Numbered from the stretch's first letter, positions 34,964 through 46,189 are shown. The stretch is DNA of 64,000 bases from Persicaria tinctoria (GCA_037127255.1 JBANSL010000002.1:8290001-8354000), one strand, 5' to 3'. The notes: generated by a model from the sequence alone, not told the origin. Numbers and translations are program-made.

Positions 34964-36307
34964 CTAAGAGACCATCGCCATGAACTCCTCATCAGCTTCA
35001 ATTGCTCGCATATGATCCGGTAGAAGGCACGTCTCAAGATCAACACTCCCTCCGCCATCACGACCAGGAAAAGCACTCACCTTCCCATCAAACTTGTTCG
35101 CATATCCACTCAGGATCGCTAACCCCCTCCCCATCCCGAACTTAGGACCATACATATCGAACCTCGGCGAGCTCCCTATGTGCACAACGTAAGGATTCAT
35201 GAAGTCTCCGATCCGGATTACAAAAGGCGAATCCGTCAAAACCTTCAATGCACTCCGCAATGTCTCATTCGTGTGTCCCGCGACAGCTTGGTGCATCAGC
35301 GACGCCGCCCATCCAAGATCGTGGCTCATCAATTCGCCGACTACGGTAGCTCCTTGCACCGTGTGTACCGCATTCCCGAAGCTGTTGCTCGATAATGGCG
35401 GATCTAATCTTCCCCTGTTGTTGATCGCGAGCCTGCAGACGGTCTCGACATCGTCCGGGAGACCGCGCGCCTTTGTGATGCTCTTCCATACAAATGCGGA
35501 TAAGGCTTGGAAGGAGGATATGTTCATGTTCTTGCTAGATTCACATTCTTCATTGGCCTTTGCTTTGAGCTTCGCAACTGATTCAGCTGAGAAATGGAAT
35601 ATCCTTTCTATCACCTTTGGTGTTTCGTGTCTGTCTACGAACTCATCTGAGTGCGTGTAAGGGAGCTTGATGATCGGGCCAGCCCCGTCGACGAACCACC
35701 GCTTGTGGATCGGTGGCCTTGAGATCGCGATGTGTTCTCCATTCGCCATGAAAATCTCGGACAATGTATTGAAGAAGTTCCAGAAAGAAGTCCCATCGCC
35801 GCAGACATGGTTCATGGAGCAGCCGATGAAAACACCGTCGAGAAGCTCGGTCACCTGGATCGACAGCAACGGCCGGGTGTGGCCGTCGTGGTTGGCCGCC
35901 CTGTCGTGATCGAAGAACGACTGGACTACCGGAGGCACGTGTTCGGGCGAGAGGATTTCGGATACCGACATGTCTAGTGTAGCGTGGATGAGTCGGGCTC
36001 CCGGACCCTTGTTGCAGTCGATGAAGACCAAGCTGGTGTGTTGGTCTTCATCGACTTCTGTCTCGAACTGGCCCGCTAGCGGGTAGAAATGAACGAGGGT
36101 GAGAGACAAAGAGTGCTTGAGATTGTCGAGAAGGTTGTTTATGGTGGGTGAGGGTTTGGGGAATAAGAGGCCTTTTTGGATGTAATGGGCTGACAACATA
36201 ATAAGGTCTCCTGGTGCCAAGTAAACTGGATTGATTGCATCTTCCAATTTGTATTTTGGCTTGATGAAGCTCTCTGAAATGTGTCTAACAATGGGTGTAT
36301 TGGCCAT
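34964..36307 (-). CDS. BAHD acyltransferase-like protein, copy 1 (EPS1/At3g50280-type clade)
   Basis: Intronless gene of 447 residues for a cytosolic BAHD-fold protein. BAHD enzymes normally move an acyl group from CoA to an alcohol or amine. This clade also includes Arabidopsis EPS1, which acts as a lyase in salicylate synthesis, so the substrate cannot be given. The catalytic HxxxD is HVCGD at about residue 167, followed by GTSFWNFF. The structural DFGWG motif is replaced by KFGMG near residue 390, as usual in this clade, then SGYANKFDGKVSAFPGRDGG. It starts at an ATG (MANTPIVRHISESF). A TATA-like box is 55 bp upstream. It is the first intact member of a same-strand array with 34411, 43129 and 49825. 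Confidence 0.93.
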   Translation of the reverse strand: MANTPIVRHISESFIKPKYKLEDAINPVYLAPGDLIMLSAHYIQKGLLFPKPSPTINNLLDNLKHSLSLTLVHFYPLAGQFETEVDEDQHTSLVFIDCNKGPGARLIHATLDMSVSEILSPEHVPPVVQSFFDHDRAANHDGHTRPLLSIQVTELLDGVFIGCSMNHVCGDGTSFWNFFNTLSEIFMANGEHIAISRPPIHKRWFVDGAGPIIKLPYTHSDEFVDRHETPKVIERIFHFSAESVAKLKAKANEECESSKNMNISSFQALSAFVWKSITKARGLPDDVETVCRLAINNRGRLDPPLSSNSFGNAVHTVQGATVVGELMSHDLGWAASLMHQAVAGHTNETLRSALKVLTDSPFVIRIGDFMNPYVVHIGSSPRFDMYGPKFGMGRGLAILSGYANKFDGKVSAFPGRDGGGSVDLETCLLPDHMRAIEADEEFMAMVS

Positions 36308-36361
36308 TTGGTATGTCTGATTTTCAGCTCTCCCTGTGAAAATGCAAAGAGGGCATATAAG

Positions 36362-36370
36362 GTTTTATAT
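36362..36370 (-). promoter_or_regulatory. TATA box of BAHD copy 1
   Basis: ATATAAAAC on the minus strand, about 55 bp before the ATG, giving a short leader of roughly 25-30 bases. Confidence 0.55.
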
Positions 36371-36917
36371 TTGATTTGGCGAGAAGTGATGAAATATTTT
36401 AAGATTATTGGTTTTGATGGCTTACCAAAATAAAAAAATAAAATAAAATGATTCGTTTTGATGTCTTCATTGAATAGAACTCTTCTCTTTTTTTTTTTGT
36501 AATAATAAAAAAAAATCTGATCCATTCATTCAAAAAAAAAAATTAAAAAAAAATAGATTAATTGAATAGTATTAATTGTAAATTTCATTTGACCTGTCCA
36601 AGATATCTAGAAGTTATATAAAATCATTCAAAGATTTGGTTCCGTTTTCTTACAAAAGAATCACCGAGAACTCTAAAATATATTAAATAATCACTCCATT
36701 TATAAATATTTAAAAATAAAGTCCACCCTTGATTAATGAAGTGATAATTTGACAAATTTTAAAAAAATATTTCAACTAATGCCGCCGGGAGACCAGACCT
36801 AGTGGTTTGATTATTATAAACGCTCTAGAACAAGAAAAATGACTTTCCCCACCAAAAAGAGCAAAGAAAATTGACTTTGTTTTTTTAATTCAAGAAAGAA
36901 AGAGACGAAACAAATCA
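36371..36917. other. Upstream flank of BAHD copy 1
   Basis: AT-rich, with poly-A/T runs at 36490-36550. No gene seen. Confidence 0.5.
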
Positions 36918-37328
36918 GCCGATGGGGTGGTATGCCTCCTATCTATGGAGAAGCTCTTGGTCTACGTAATGGCTTGCTTAGAGCATACTCTCTACGTTTG
37001 GATAATGTCCTCATTGAGGGGGATAACCTTACAATTGTTAAAGTTCTTTTGGGCGAGTGGAGCTGCCCTTGGATTATTGAGATCCTAGTAACGGAGATTA
37101 GGCTACTTTTGTGTAAATTTAATTCTGTTTCAATTCGTTATATTTTCAGGGAAGCAAATACGGTTGCAGATAGGATTGCGCATCTTGCTTACTGTATCCC
37201 TGCCGACGAAGTTCTGGAGGTGAATGAAGAACTGCGTGTTCTCGTCCGTAAGGACGCTCTAGTTTTAGGTTAGACCGCATGTGGTCTCCTATCCTAAATC
37301 TTTCCTTGTATTAAAAAAAAAAAAAAAA
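36918..37328 (+). mobile_element. 5'-truncated LINE with RNase H remnant and poly(A)
   Basis: Encodes GEALGLRNGLLRAYSLRLDN, then LIEGDNLTIVKVLLG, FREANTVADRIAHLAY and LRVLVRKDALVLG, the C-terminal RNase H region of a plant LINE. The 3' UTR ends TTTCCTTGTATT and 19 A. It is the same LINE family as 39938-42929 (shared IEGDN, VADRIA and LVRKDAL). No clear target duplication. Confidence 0.88.
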
Positions 37329-37639
37329 AAAGACTAACTATCATGTAAAACAAGAATCAAATAACACAGACAAAAAAGGAACTACACAAAGTAAATAATG
37401 TAAAAGAAATTATATATAAAAATGTACATACATACGATCTACACTGTGAAACACGAGTCATGAAGCGACCGGTAAAAAGCAGATGCACACAGAGAGTTTT
37501 TTTTTTTTTGTTACATTAGCTAATATTTTGTAGAGCGGTTGAGTTTAATTGTATTCAACTAAGATAAAAAACAAAGTAAAACTTGGGTAAATTACTGGTG
37601 AGAATGTGAGATTTCAGCTACTTAATTATCCGCACACAA
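37329..37639. other. Intergenic DNA
   Basis: AT-rich, no feature supported. Confidence 0.5.
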
Positions 37640-37976
37640 AGGCGATAGAACTCCTTAATCTGTCAACATAAAAATTCATTTAAACACACCTCAATCAATC
37701 AAAGAGATCAACAATTCAGTCTTAAACAATTTTTCATGTACAAAATTGCGAAGATATATATACGCACCTGCTTCGCACCCGAATCTCAGCAAGTGTTGCC
37801 AATTCCATGTATGACCATACAAAATTGCCAAATTGGAGATCTGATTCAAAGTTTAGAAGAAAATACTCGGCAGTATAATTGTAGCCTTGTAGGTAATTAA
37901 TATAGCAAGGCAACGAAGGACGACGAAAAAACACATGCCCGGAAAAAATAGGCAGGTGGTTTGCAAGAGGGGACAC
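37640..37976 (-). pseudogene. Possible two-exon gene remnant, unidentified
   Basis: Minus-strand frame with protein-like composition (YNYTAEYFLLNFESDLQFGN and VWSYMELATLAEIRVRSR) ends at a CAG/GTGCGT donor at 37768. A GACAG acceptor lies at 37660, after which the frame closes within about 11 codons. I do not recognise it. There is no upstream exon and no good start, so a decayed fragment or a chance frame are both possible. Confidence 0.25.
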
Positions 37977-37989
37977 TTGGCACTGTCAA

Positions 37990-39937
37990 AGATCTCCATG
38001 TGTTGAAACGTAGACGGAAATGAAAGTTGTGTTGGATTCCAATTTGGCGGCCGATTTGGATTTCAATTGTATTATATTTTTAATGTAAATTATAGGAAGA
38101 TTAATTGGGTTTAAATTAAGAGGATATTAATAGAGTTTTTGCGTAATGACAGCGATTTTTTTAAAATAGAAATTTAATAATAAAATAAATTAATATTATA
38201 CAATTAAATAGAATATTGGTTTTATATTTTGAATTAAACTTATAAGAACAGACTCATAAGAAGAAGAGTATAATTGACTCATTCAAGATGGACTCAATAT
38301 ATTGTGATAGTTTAAGAAAATTTACAAATAGATACATATTATATATTAATTTAATATTTTGAATTAAACTCAATAGTTATTTTAAAAATGAAAATTAATT
38401 GCAAAAAGATAAAGTGATTAGTTGAAAATGAGATAATTAAGGTGGATGCGACACATAAGCGAAAACTCTTCCGTTTTAAGAGTTTATATAGATATAGATA
38501 GATAGTTATTTTAAAAATGAAAATTAATTGCAAAAAGATAAAGTGATTAGTTGAAAATGAGATAATTAAGGTGGGTGCGACACATAAGCGAAAACTCTTC
38601 TGTTTTAAGAGTTTATATAGATATATAGATAGATATAGATTTAGATTTCATAATGTATTAATTATTAATTATAATATAGTTATTTTATCTAGATATATGT
38701 GATTATTTAATTAAATTAATGTTTTATTTTAATTTTTTATGAGATTTTTAATTATATAACTAAATACTCACATATATCGAGATAAAATAATTATATTATA
38801 ATTAAAATACAAATTTATACCTCATGTATGGGTTTTAGAGTGTTCTTGGGGAGGAGGTTAATTTCTGTTTTAAAAATTCAGGTATTAGGTATGTTTAATT
38901 AGGAGATATTTTTTTTTTAGGGATTGAAATAAAGATTTTCTTTTTGGGATTATTAGAATGAGGAAGATAGAAGATTATTTTTTTCGAAATAATTTTGTAG
39001 GTATTAATTAGACGATTGAAGATGACAAAAATGGGGGTAATTTAGGTGTTTAATATAATTTTGTAGGTATTAATTAGACGATTGAATATTCTATCGCTTT
39101 AGGGGGGTGGGGTACGGCAATATGGGGGTGTAATTTTATTATTATAGATGATAATAATTAATCATAATTAATTATATAATTTATAATGTTAATTAATTAA
39201 TAATAACAATTAATAAAATTCGTAAGAATAAAAAACTGAAAATAAAGCCCTTAAATTCGGTTTTCTCACATTTAAATCGTTTCATTTTTATTCTCATATC
39301 CCTTCCATTGAATTTGTAAATAAAGAGAGGTCATATCCGGGGTTCGAATTGGTGACTTTTGGGTACTACCCGCAAGTCATTCTGAAATGGTTCTCATATC
39401 TCTTTCCTCTGTCAACAACACTATCAATTACATTTGTTTCTATATGATAAGATATAATTTTTCACTCTCAAGTCTCAACCACAATTTGCGATCATAGATT
39501 TTTGTAGGTTGATTCAGCTGAACAAAACCAAATAATAACAGTTTCTCTATCCCATGTCTCAAAGACATGGGATAAGAGATTTTTTTAATATCTTTTTTTA
39601 CAAGATTATTTGTCAAAAAAAATCTCCACTTTCACATCTCTATAATCTAACCAAAAATTTCCAACAAAAAAAAACTACACATCTATCAAATAATTAATAT
39701 GTTGAAAACCCTTTAATTAATATGTTGACGAAATATTGGTAAAAATGGTTCTCAGTTAAAGTATTATATACATGATTAGAAAATAAACAATATTTTAATG
39801 AAATAAAAATATTTCCCATATAATTTAATTGGTTAGAAACCTTACACTTAATATGGTGACCACATGTCATAAAAAATAATTCTTATTTAAATATTATGTA
39901 GAAATAGATATAGCTAATGACAATAATATTTTTTTTT
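37990..39937. other. AT-rich intergenic DNA
   Basis: No gene seen. It holds the 130-bp duplication listed next, a 65-bp direct repeat of TTTTGTAGGTATTAATTAGA (about 38992 and 39057), and a second copy of the TTCGAAT...CTACCCGCAAGTCATT word pair at about 39.34-39.39 kb. Confidence 0.5.
38375..38634. repeat. 130-bp tandem duplication
   Basis: Two nearly identical copies. The marker GCGACACATAAGCGAAAACT occurs at 38448 and 38578. Each copy ends in a TATAGATATAGATAG run. Confidence 0.88.
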
Positions 39938-42929
39938 TTTTTGACGCAGTATAAAAATTAGGAGGGCCCGCCTGTAGACGAATTCCTTCCTAGCGCATCC
40001 TTGCGGATGAGAACAAGCAGTTCTGGTTCTGGATCCTCTTCCAAGCCTCCGTCGGCAGGGCTACTGTAGGCAAGACGAGCAATACGGTCCGCTACAGCAT
40101 TAGATTCCCTGAAAATATGACGAATAACAACATTAGAAAAGGAGGAAAGATCTAATAGAATATCTGATTGTAAAAGCTCGGAGTTCCAGGGACACTTCCA
40201 GTCACCGAGGAGAGCCTTTACAACCACGAGGTTGTCCCCTTCAATCAATAAATTCGTAATCTGAAGCTCTTTGGCCTTCAAAATACCCATTTTAAGGGCC
40301 AATGTCTCTGCGTAGACAACAGACTTATAAGGACACACCCCGTTGCCCAAAGAAATCAAGGACCCCAAAGAGTCACGGATAGCAAAACCATATGCCGCTC
40401 GACCATCCGAACGAACAGATCCATCAAAATTGAGTTTGACGCAATCAGTGGGCGGCTTTTCCCAACTCCCGGATTTGGTTTTGTTTTTATTCGGCCGAGA
40501 CACACGAATACGTGAAGACTTCGTAAGACCAGTCGAAGTAGAGGACGAAGAAGAATCGGAAGAATCCAATCGCCTAGCCTCCGCCCAAGACTGTTTAGAA
40601 GTTTCGAAGAAGATTTTTAGCTCTGTAACAGACACCGAGTTAATGTGGTTGAAGGATAACTGGTTCCTGAAAAACCAAATAGTCCACCAACTAGTGGCTA
40701 GATCAGCCATTTTCAACTTCCCGATAGCCAACCTAATGTCATTTAGGGGCAGCGAGGTTCCATCTGCAAGATTGTTTATAAGGTGCTTTGGTAGATTGAT
40801 ATTAAGATCATGCCGGAGCTTGTTAGCGATATCACAATTCAAAAATAGGTGGTGAATGGTTTCGTTACTGTTTCCACAGAAAACACAACCCGAAGGTACC
40901 GAGACATGGGACCGGAACAATCTTTCTTTGGTTGGTACCCCATCTCTCGCTATCTTCCATAAGAAGTGCCGAATTTTACGAGGGACATCCAGTTCCCAAA
41001 TCCAATTACAGTTGAAACTTTGAAGACCGCTATTCTTTGTAAGGAAAGAAGACGCAGAGTTAGTAGAGAACCAGCCATTCTTGCTGGGTCCCCAATAAAG
41101 GCGGTCAGGTATTATATTTGTTGGTAGAACAATTGTAGTGATATGGTTAATATCAGCTGGATTCAGAACATTTTTGAGAGTCGAGTTTAGGAGTGACACA
41201 TTCCAACGGGCATCAGTAGTAATAAAGTGACTAACCTTAAGGGCAGTGTTATTATCCTGCGAGGGTACAAGAGCCTTAGTCAGAAGAGGATAGTCGAAAA
41301 CCCAATTATCATTCCAAAAATCCACCGACTCTCCATTGCCGATATTTCACTGTAAGCCAGGTCGAAATAAATGTCTGATAGACATAAGACGTGTCCATTG
41401 CCACGAGGTGTTTTGTTGTTTTTTGTACGACAAAACCGAACAGCCCTTCAGGTATTTGGCGTTAATGACTTTAACCCAGATATTTCGTGGTTCTGCAATA
41501 ATCTTCCATAGGAGCTTCATTTGAAGAGCAATATTCATGTTCTCAGCCTTGTGAATACCTAGACCACCTTTAGTGGTATCAGTACAAATCTTATCCCACC
41601 CGATAAGGGGTACAGTTGGAGGTTCCTTGTTCCAAAAGAACTGTCTGTAGACCTTATCCAATTCATGTAAGATACTACTTGGTAACAAAAAAGCATGCAT
41701 AAGAAAAATCGGTTGGGCGCTAAGATTAGACTTGATCAGCACTTTACGCCCCTCAGCTGATAAACTAGAAGCTTTCCACTTTGTGAGTTGTTGTTTGGTT
41801 TTTAGCACTATGTCATTGAACGTATCTCTGTTGACTCTACCGTTGACGATGGGGCAACCCAAATATTTATCGAAATTATTCGCTTGCGATATACCTAAGG
41901 TAGCAGTAATGGATTGAATAGCAGATGCCGAAGTATTCGGCGATACCTGGAAGGAAGATTTGTGCAAATTAACCTTCTGACCAAAAAGCCTACAGAAACG
42001 GTCAATAATGTTAGAAATTCTCCGGCATGCTCCTGGAGCAGCTTTACAAAAAAGGATGATGTCGTCAGCAAAAGCAAGAAAGGGGATCCTAATACTAGGT
42101 CTCCCTAGGACCATACCCACTTCCTTGTTATGATCAGATTCAGTCTGCAGTGTACGTGCAAGTACTTCAGACGCAAGAATAAAAAGGAAAGGAGACAACG
42201 GGTCCCCTTGTCGTAAACCCCTTGTTGGATGAAATAGTGTGGTGGGTTCATCGTTCACCAATACCGAGTAGGAAACAGTTGAAACACATTCTTTTATCCA
42301 ACCAATGAACTTATAGTCGAAACCAAATTTTTCCATAACCTGGAACAGGAACGACCATTCGATCCTATCGTAAGCTTTTTCCATATCCAGTTTGAGCGCA
42401 GCCATACCTGATTTGCCCTTCTTAGATTTAAACGAGTGAAAAACTTCATGAGCAATAAGTATATTGTCATGGATCGATCTTCCTTTGGTAAAAGATCCCT
42501 GGAGCGGATGGATTAACTTGTCAAATATAGAAGCTAACCTGGTTGTAATTATTTTGGCTATAATTTTGTAAATGGTAGAACAAAGGCTGATTGGTCTATA
42601 ATGATTTATTGTGGATGGGTCATCACATTTCGGCAGTAGAGTGATGAAAGTATGGTTCACCTGTCTAAGTAGTTTGCCGCTATTGAAGAAGGCCTTTACT
42701 GCCTTAATAACAGACGGGCCGACCACGGACCAGTACTTTTGATAGAAACCCGGCGGAAAACCATCAGGTCCTGGGGCCTTTTCAGGCGCCATAGAGAAAG
42801 CTGCATCCTTAATTTCCTTGTTGGATACTGGTGCGGTCAGCATAAGATTATCTGAAAGGGAGACGTCATGTGAAATAACAGTTAGATCCGTTTGACAATC
42901 TAGATTTGGATCGATAATATAATTCTAAG
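39938..42929 (-). mobile_element. LINE retrotransposon, 5'-truncated, ORF2 with one internal stop
   Basis: Non-LTR retrotransposon on the minus strand; its poly(A) appears as the T-run at about 39930-39945. The reverse transcriptase region (42929-41350) has APEKAPGPDGFPPGFYQ, GRSIHDN, LDMEKAYDRIEW, RGLRQGDPLSPFLF and the catalytic FADD (FLAFADDIILF). After one TGA (41349-41347) the same frame continues with the zinc-knuckle-like zf-RVT region (CVFCGNSNETIHHLF) and RNase H (LNFDGSVRSDGRAAYGFAIR, IEGDNLVVVK, FRESNAVADRIARLAY) to 39958. The endonuclease part is missing, so the copy is 5'-truncated near 42929 and cannot move alone. It lies between BAHD copies 1 and 2. Confidence 0.95.
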
Positions 42930-42943
42930 TAACACCTTCAAAT

Positions 42944-43110
42944 GCGGAAACCTATTGTATTCAGTTTTTCTTTTTATATTTTTGTTTATTTCTAGTTGTA
43001 TTAGAACGGTTAATCCGTCTATTGATTTCCTTCAGCTTCTTGTTTTCTCATATTTCCGTCGTCGGAAAGGGATTTCGAATTATTTCATTTTCCAAAAAAA
43101 AAAAATTAAA
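42944..43110 (+). mobile_element. Short LINE 3' stub with 14-bp target duplication
   Basis: A 167-bp T-rich 3' UTR ending in TTCATTTTCCAAAAAAAAAA is flanked by TAACACCTTCAAAT at 42930-42943 and 43111-43124. It inserted just 3' of BAHD copy 2 and abuts the 5' break of the minus-strand LINE. Confidence 0.85.
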
Positions 43111-43128
43111 TAACACCTTCAAATCAAT

Positions 43129-44484
43129 TCAACAAGCTCCTCCGCATACAACCTCCATGAACTCCTCATCGGCTTCAAGAGCGCGCATATAATCCGGCAA
43201 AAGACACGTCTCGAGATCAATACTTCCTCCGCCATCGCGGCCTGGATACGAAGTCACCTTCCCGTCAAACTTGTGCGCATAGCCACTCAGAACCGCCAAT
43301 CCCTTCCCCATCCCGAACTCGTTCCCGTACATATCGAACCTCGGCGAGCTCCCCATCATCACGCTATGCGGATCGAAGAACGATAGCTGGTACACAAACG
43401 GCGATTTCATCCAATTCTCCACGAATCCGCGCGTGTTCTTGTCATCGTGATCGGCCACCGCTCGATTCAGCAGCAACGCCGCCGATCCGAGACTTCCGCT
43501 CAGCAATTCGCCGGCCTTGCAGCTCCCTTGCACGGTTTGGATCATATTCCCGTAGTAGTTGTTGGATAATGGCGGGTTGAACCTTCCCCGGTTGTTGATT
43601 GCTAATCGGCATCGAGTTTCCATTTCCTCCGGGAAGCCACGCGCGCGCGTGATGCACCTCCACATGAGTGCTGACAATGCCTGGAAGGAGGATATGGTGA
43701 TCTTGTTGGCCGATCCGGTGTCAGCATTGGCTTTGGATTTGAGTTTCGCGATCGATTCGGATGAGAAGTGGAAGATTCTCTCCCTTAGTTCGGGCGCTTC
43801 GAATCGGCTCACGAACTCGTCTAGGCGCGTGAAGGGCAGCTTGACGATCGGTCCGGTCCCGTCGATGAACCACTTCTTGTGGATCGGTGGCCGGGAGAGC
43901 ACAATGTGGTCATCGTTGTTCGCCATGAAGATCTCGGACCACATGTTGAAGAAGTGCCAATAGGAGGTCCCATCGGCGCAAGCATGGTTGATCGAGCAAC
44001 CGATGAAGACGCCATCGAGAAGCTCGGTTACCTGAATCGACAAAAGGGGCCTCGTGTGTCCGTCATGGTTAACCGCCCTGTCGTGATCGAAGAACGACTG
44101 GACCACGCGGGGCACGTCTTGGGGCGAGAGGATGTCCGACACCGTCATGTCTAGTTCCGCGTGGATGAGCCTTGCCCCAGGGCCCTTGTTGCAGTCGATG
44201 AAGACCAGACTCGTGTGCTGGTCTTCATCGATCTGGGTCTCAAACCGCCCTGCTAGGGGGTAAAAGTGGACCAGTGCGATCGATAAAGAGTGTTTGATAT
44301 TGTCGAGAAAGGTGCTGATGGGAGTTGAAGGTTTAGGGAATAAGAGGCCCTTTTGGATGTAGTGTGCAGAGAGCATAGCAAGGTCATATGGTGGAAGGTA
44401 AAGTGGATTGATTGCATCTTCAACCTCAAATTTGGGCTTGATGAAGCACTCTGAAATGTGTTTGACACTGGGTATGTTGGCCAT
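43129..44484 (-). CDS. BAHD acyltransferase-like protein, copy 2 (EPS1/At3g50280-type clade)
   Basis: Intronless, 451 residues, ATG-started (MANIPSVKHISECF). HxxxD is HACAD at residue 167, followed by GTSYWHFF. The DFGWG position reads EFGMG, then LSGYAHKFDGKVTSYPGRDG. It is highly similar to copy 1 over its whole length, so the two are tandem duplicates now 7 kb apart because of LINE insertions. Compared with copy 1, the HxxxD core differs (ACA for VCG), as do several pocket-adjacent residues, which may mean different substrates. A TATA-like box is about 45 bp upstream of the ATG. It ends CGGAC, the tail also seen in the relic at 34411. Confidence 0.94.
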   Translation of the reverse strand: MANIPSVKHISECFIKPKFEVEDAINPLYLPPYDLAMLSAHYIQKGLLFPKPSTPISTFLDNIKHSLSIALVHFYPLAGRFETQIDEDQHTSLVFIDCNKGPGARLIHAELDMTVSDILSPQDVPRVVQSFFDHDRAVNHDGHTRPLLSIQVTELLDGVFIGCSINHACADGTSYWHFFNMWSEIFMANNDDHIVLSRPPIHKKWFIDGTGPIVKLPFTRLDEFVSRFEAPELRERIFHFSSESIAKLKSKANADTGSANKITISSFQALSALMWRCITRARGFPEEMETRCRLAINNRGRFNPPLSNNYYGNMIQTVQGSCKAGELLSGSLGSAALLLNRAVADHDDKNTRGFVENWMKSPFVYQLSFFDPHSVMMGSSPRFDMYGNEFGMGKGLAVLSGYAHKFDGKVTSYPGRDGGGSIDLETCLLPDYMRALEADEEFMEVVCGGAC

Positions 44485-44527
44485 TTGGGCAAGTCTTGGT
44501 TGTGCAAAAATTATGTGTGGGCAATTG

Positions 44528-44539
44528 TTTATATATATT
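44528..44539 (-). promoter_or_regulatory. TATA box of BAHD copy 2
   Basis: AATATATATAAA on the minus strand 44-55 bp before the ATG, implying a very short leader. Confidence 0.55.
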
Positions 44540-45329
44540 CATTGAAAAATGGAGATCCTACTGAATGTATTACTTAATTTTGACTTTAAAAAAAAAAATA
44601 TTGACTTGAATTGGTAATCAGAAAAGTAAACAGAAGTACTGTTTTGAACATGGAAGTGGTTGTTGAAGATGAATATCGTAGTTGGTAAGGTAACATTTTT
44701 CGGGATTTCTTAAGGAGATTATCGAATTTGATTTTTTTTTTTTGGGGTAAAACAGAGTGATGCTTATCATTAAGTTTAAATCGTTTAACATATTTGATAG
44801 TTTTGAGACGTCTTTGTAAAACGGGTCGTTCGGAGTCAATATTGACCGGATTGGTTCGTGACATATCTTATTGGAACGAGAACGAATAGATCTACAACTT
44901 TGCTTTTGAAGATTTTTCAAGAATCCACCGGGAACATAGCCGAAAATCAACATATTTGCAGCTGTTCATTTTTTGGACGAAAAAAATTATCTTTCCCTAT
45001 TTAATTTATCATTTTATCCTTATATTTATTTAGAAATAATGTAAATTAGAATAATATCTATTAGTTGACTTTTCAATTAGTTGATATTATATCTAATTAG
45101 TTTTTATATTTATTTTCTAAGATAAATAAAGTGGAAAAGGAAAAATCTATTTTTAAAATATTTCCTTGGCCACCAAGTAGTTTGATTTTATCTAGGATTA
45201 TGTTTTCTATTTAAGATGCTTTTATTCATTCAATAAAATCAGATATTAGAATTCAATTTTTGACAAAAGTCAGATTTGGAGAGTTCTCCTAGGGAGGAAC
45301 CGAGTTCCCCTGCGTGGGATAGGTTTCGA
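44540..45329. other. Intergenic DNA with one arm of a large inverted repeat
   Basis: The stretch 44730-44843 is repeated in inverted form at 46482-46606. On the minus strand it can read NIDSERPVLQRRLKTIKYVK. The rest is AT-rich and non-coding. Confidence 0.5.
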
Positions 45330-46181
45330 TAGGGGTGTGCACCGGTTGAAACCGAACCGGAACCGGCACAAAACCGGAAAAACCGGAACCGGAATATTCT
45401 AAATATTCAAACCGATAACCGGACCGGTAACATTCCGGTTCGGTTTAAAACCGACCCGGAACATATAAAGTCAATCCGGATCCGGAACCGGAACAACCGG
45501 AAGTATATACGATTATTTTTTCCATAAAATTTCTTTGATAATATTATATTTTTTTCACTTACACCGTAACAATTATGCGGAATTTTTTTCTAGTTCCGTG
45601 CCGATCCCGTCCCGCAAATATTATGCGGGACGGGATGCGGGACGAAGAATCCTCGTCCCGCAAATCCCGTCCCATCCCGCATATATATAATATTTTTATT
45701 TATATAAAGAAAATAAAATTAAAAAAACATTAAGTATATGCTAGCAATAGTATATGCTACTGTAATTAATAAAACATTTAAGTATATATTACTTGCTACT
45801 GTTGTACTAGACTACCAGCAACACCGATCAAGATTTATTTGTTTAATCAATTATAGTATATAATTACACTCAAATTAGTTAATTGCTAAATACGTCCGTA
45901 GGATATTACTTGCTAGTTGCTACTTAATTTTAGTGTAATTATATACTATAATTGATTAAACAAATAAATCTTGATCGGTGTTGTAGCTTGTACGTACAAA
46001 AAATAAATTTTCGGTTTTATCCGGTAAACCGCCGGTTATTACGGGAACCGAACCGGAACCGTAATTCACAAAAGTTATCAACCGAAAACCGGCCCGGAAT
46101 ATCCGGTTCGGTTATAAGACCGGTTCTACCGGTTCGGTTCCGGTTGGTTTTCCGGTCTAAACCGAAATCTGCACAGGCCTA
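45330..46181. mobile_element. hAT-like element with ACCGGAACCGG arrays (852 bp)
   Basis: Ends TAGGGGTGTGCACCGG and CTGCACAGGCCTA, with the 8-bp duplication GGTTTCGA at 45322-45329 and 46182-46189. Both ends are arrays of CCGGAACCGGAA-type words. Nested inside, near 45.6 kb, is a short GGGACGGGAT block that resembles the arms of 22385-23990. No transposase. Confidence 0.9.
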
Positions 46182-46189
46182 GGTTTCGA

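Noticed and set aside
35199..35977. Plus-strand frames opposite BAHD copy 1, and similar ones opposite copies 2 and 3
   Set aside because: Shadows of a GC-balanced coding region, with no independent motifs.
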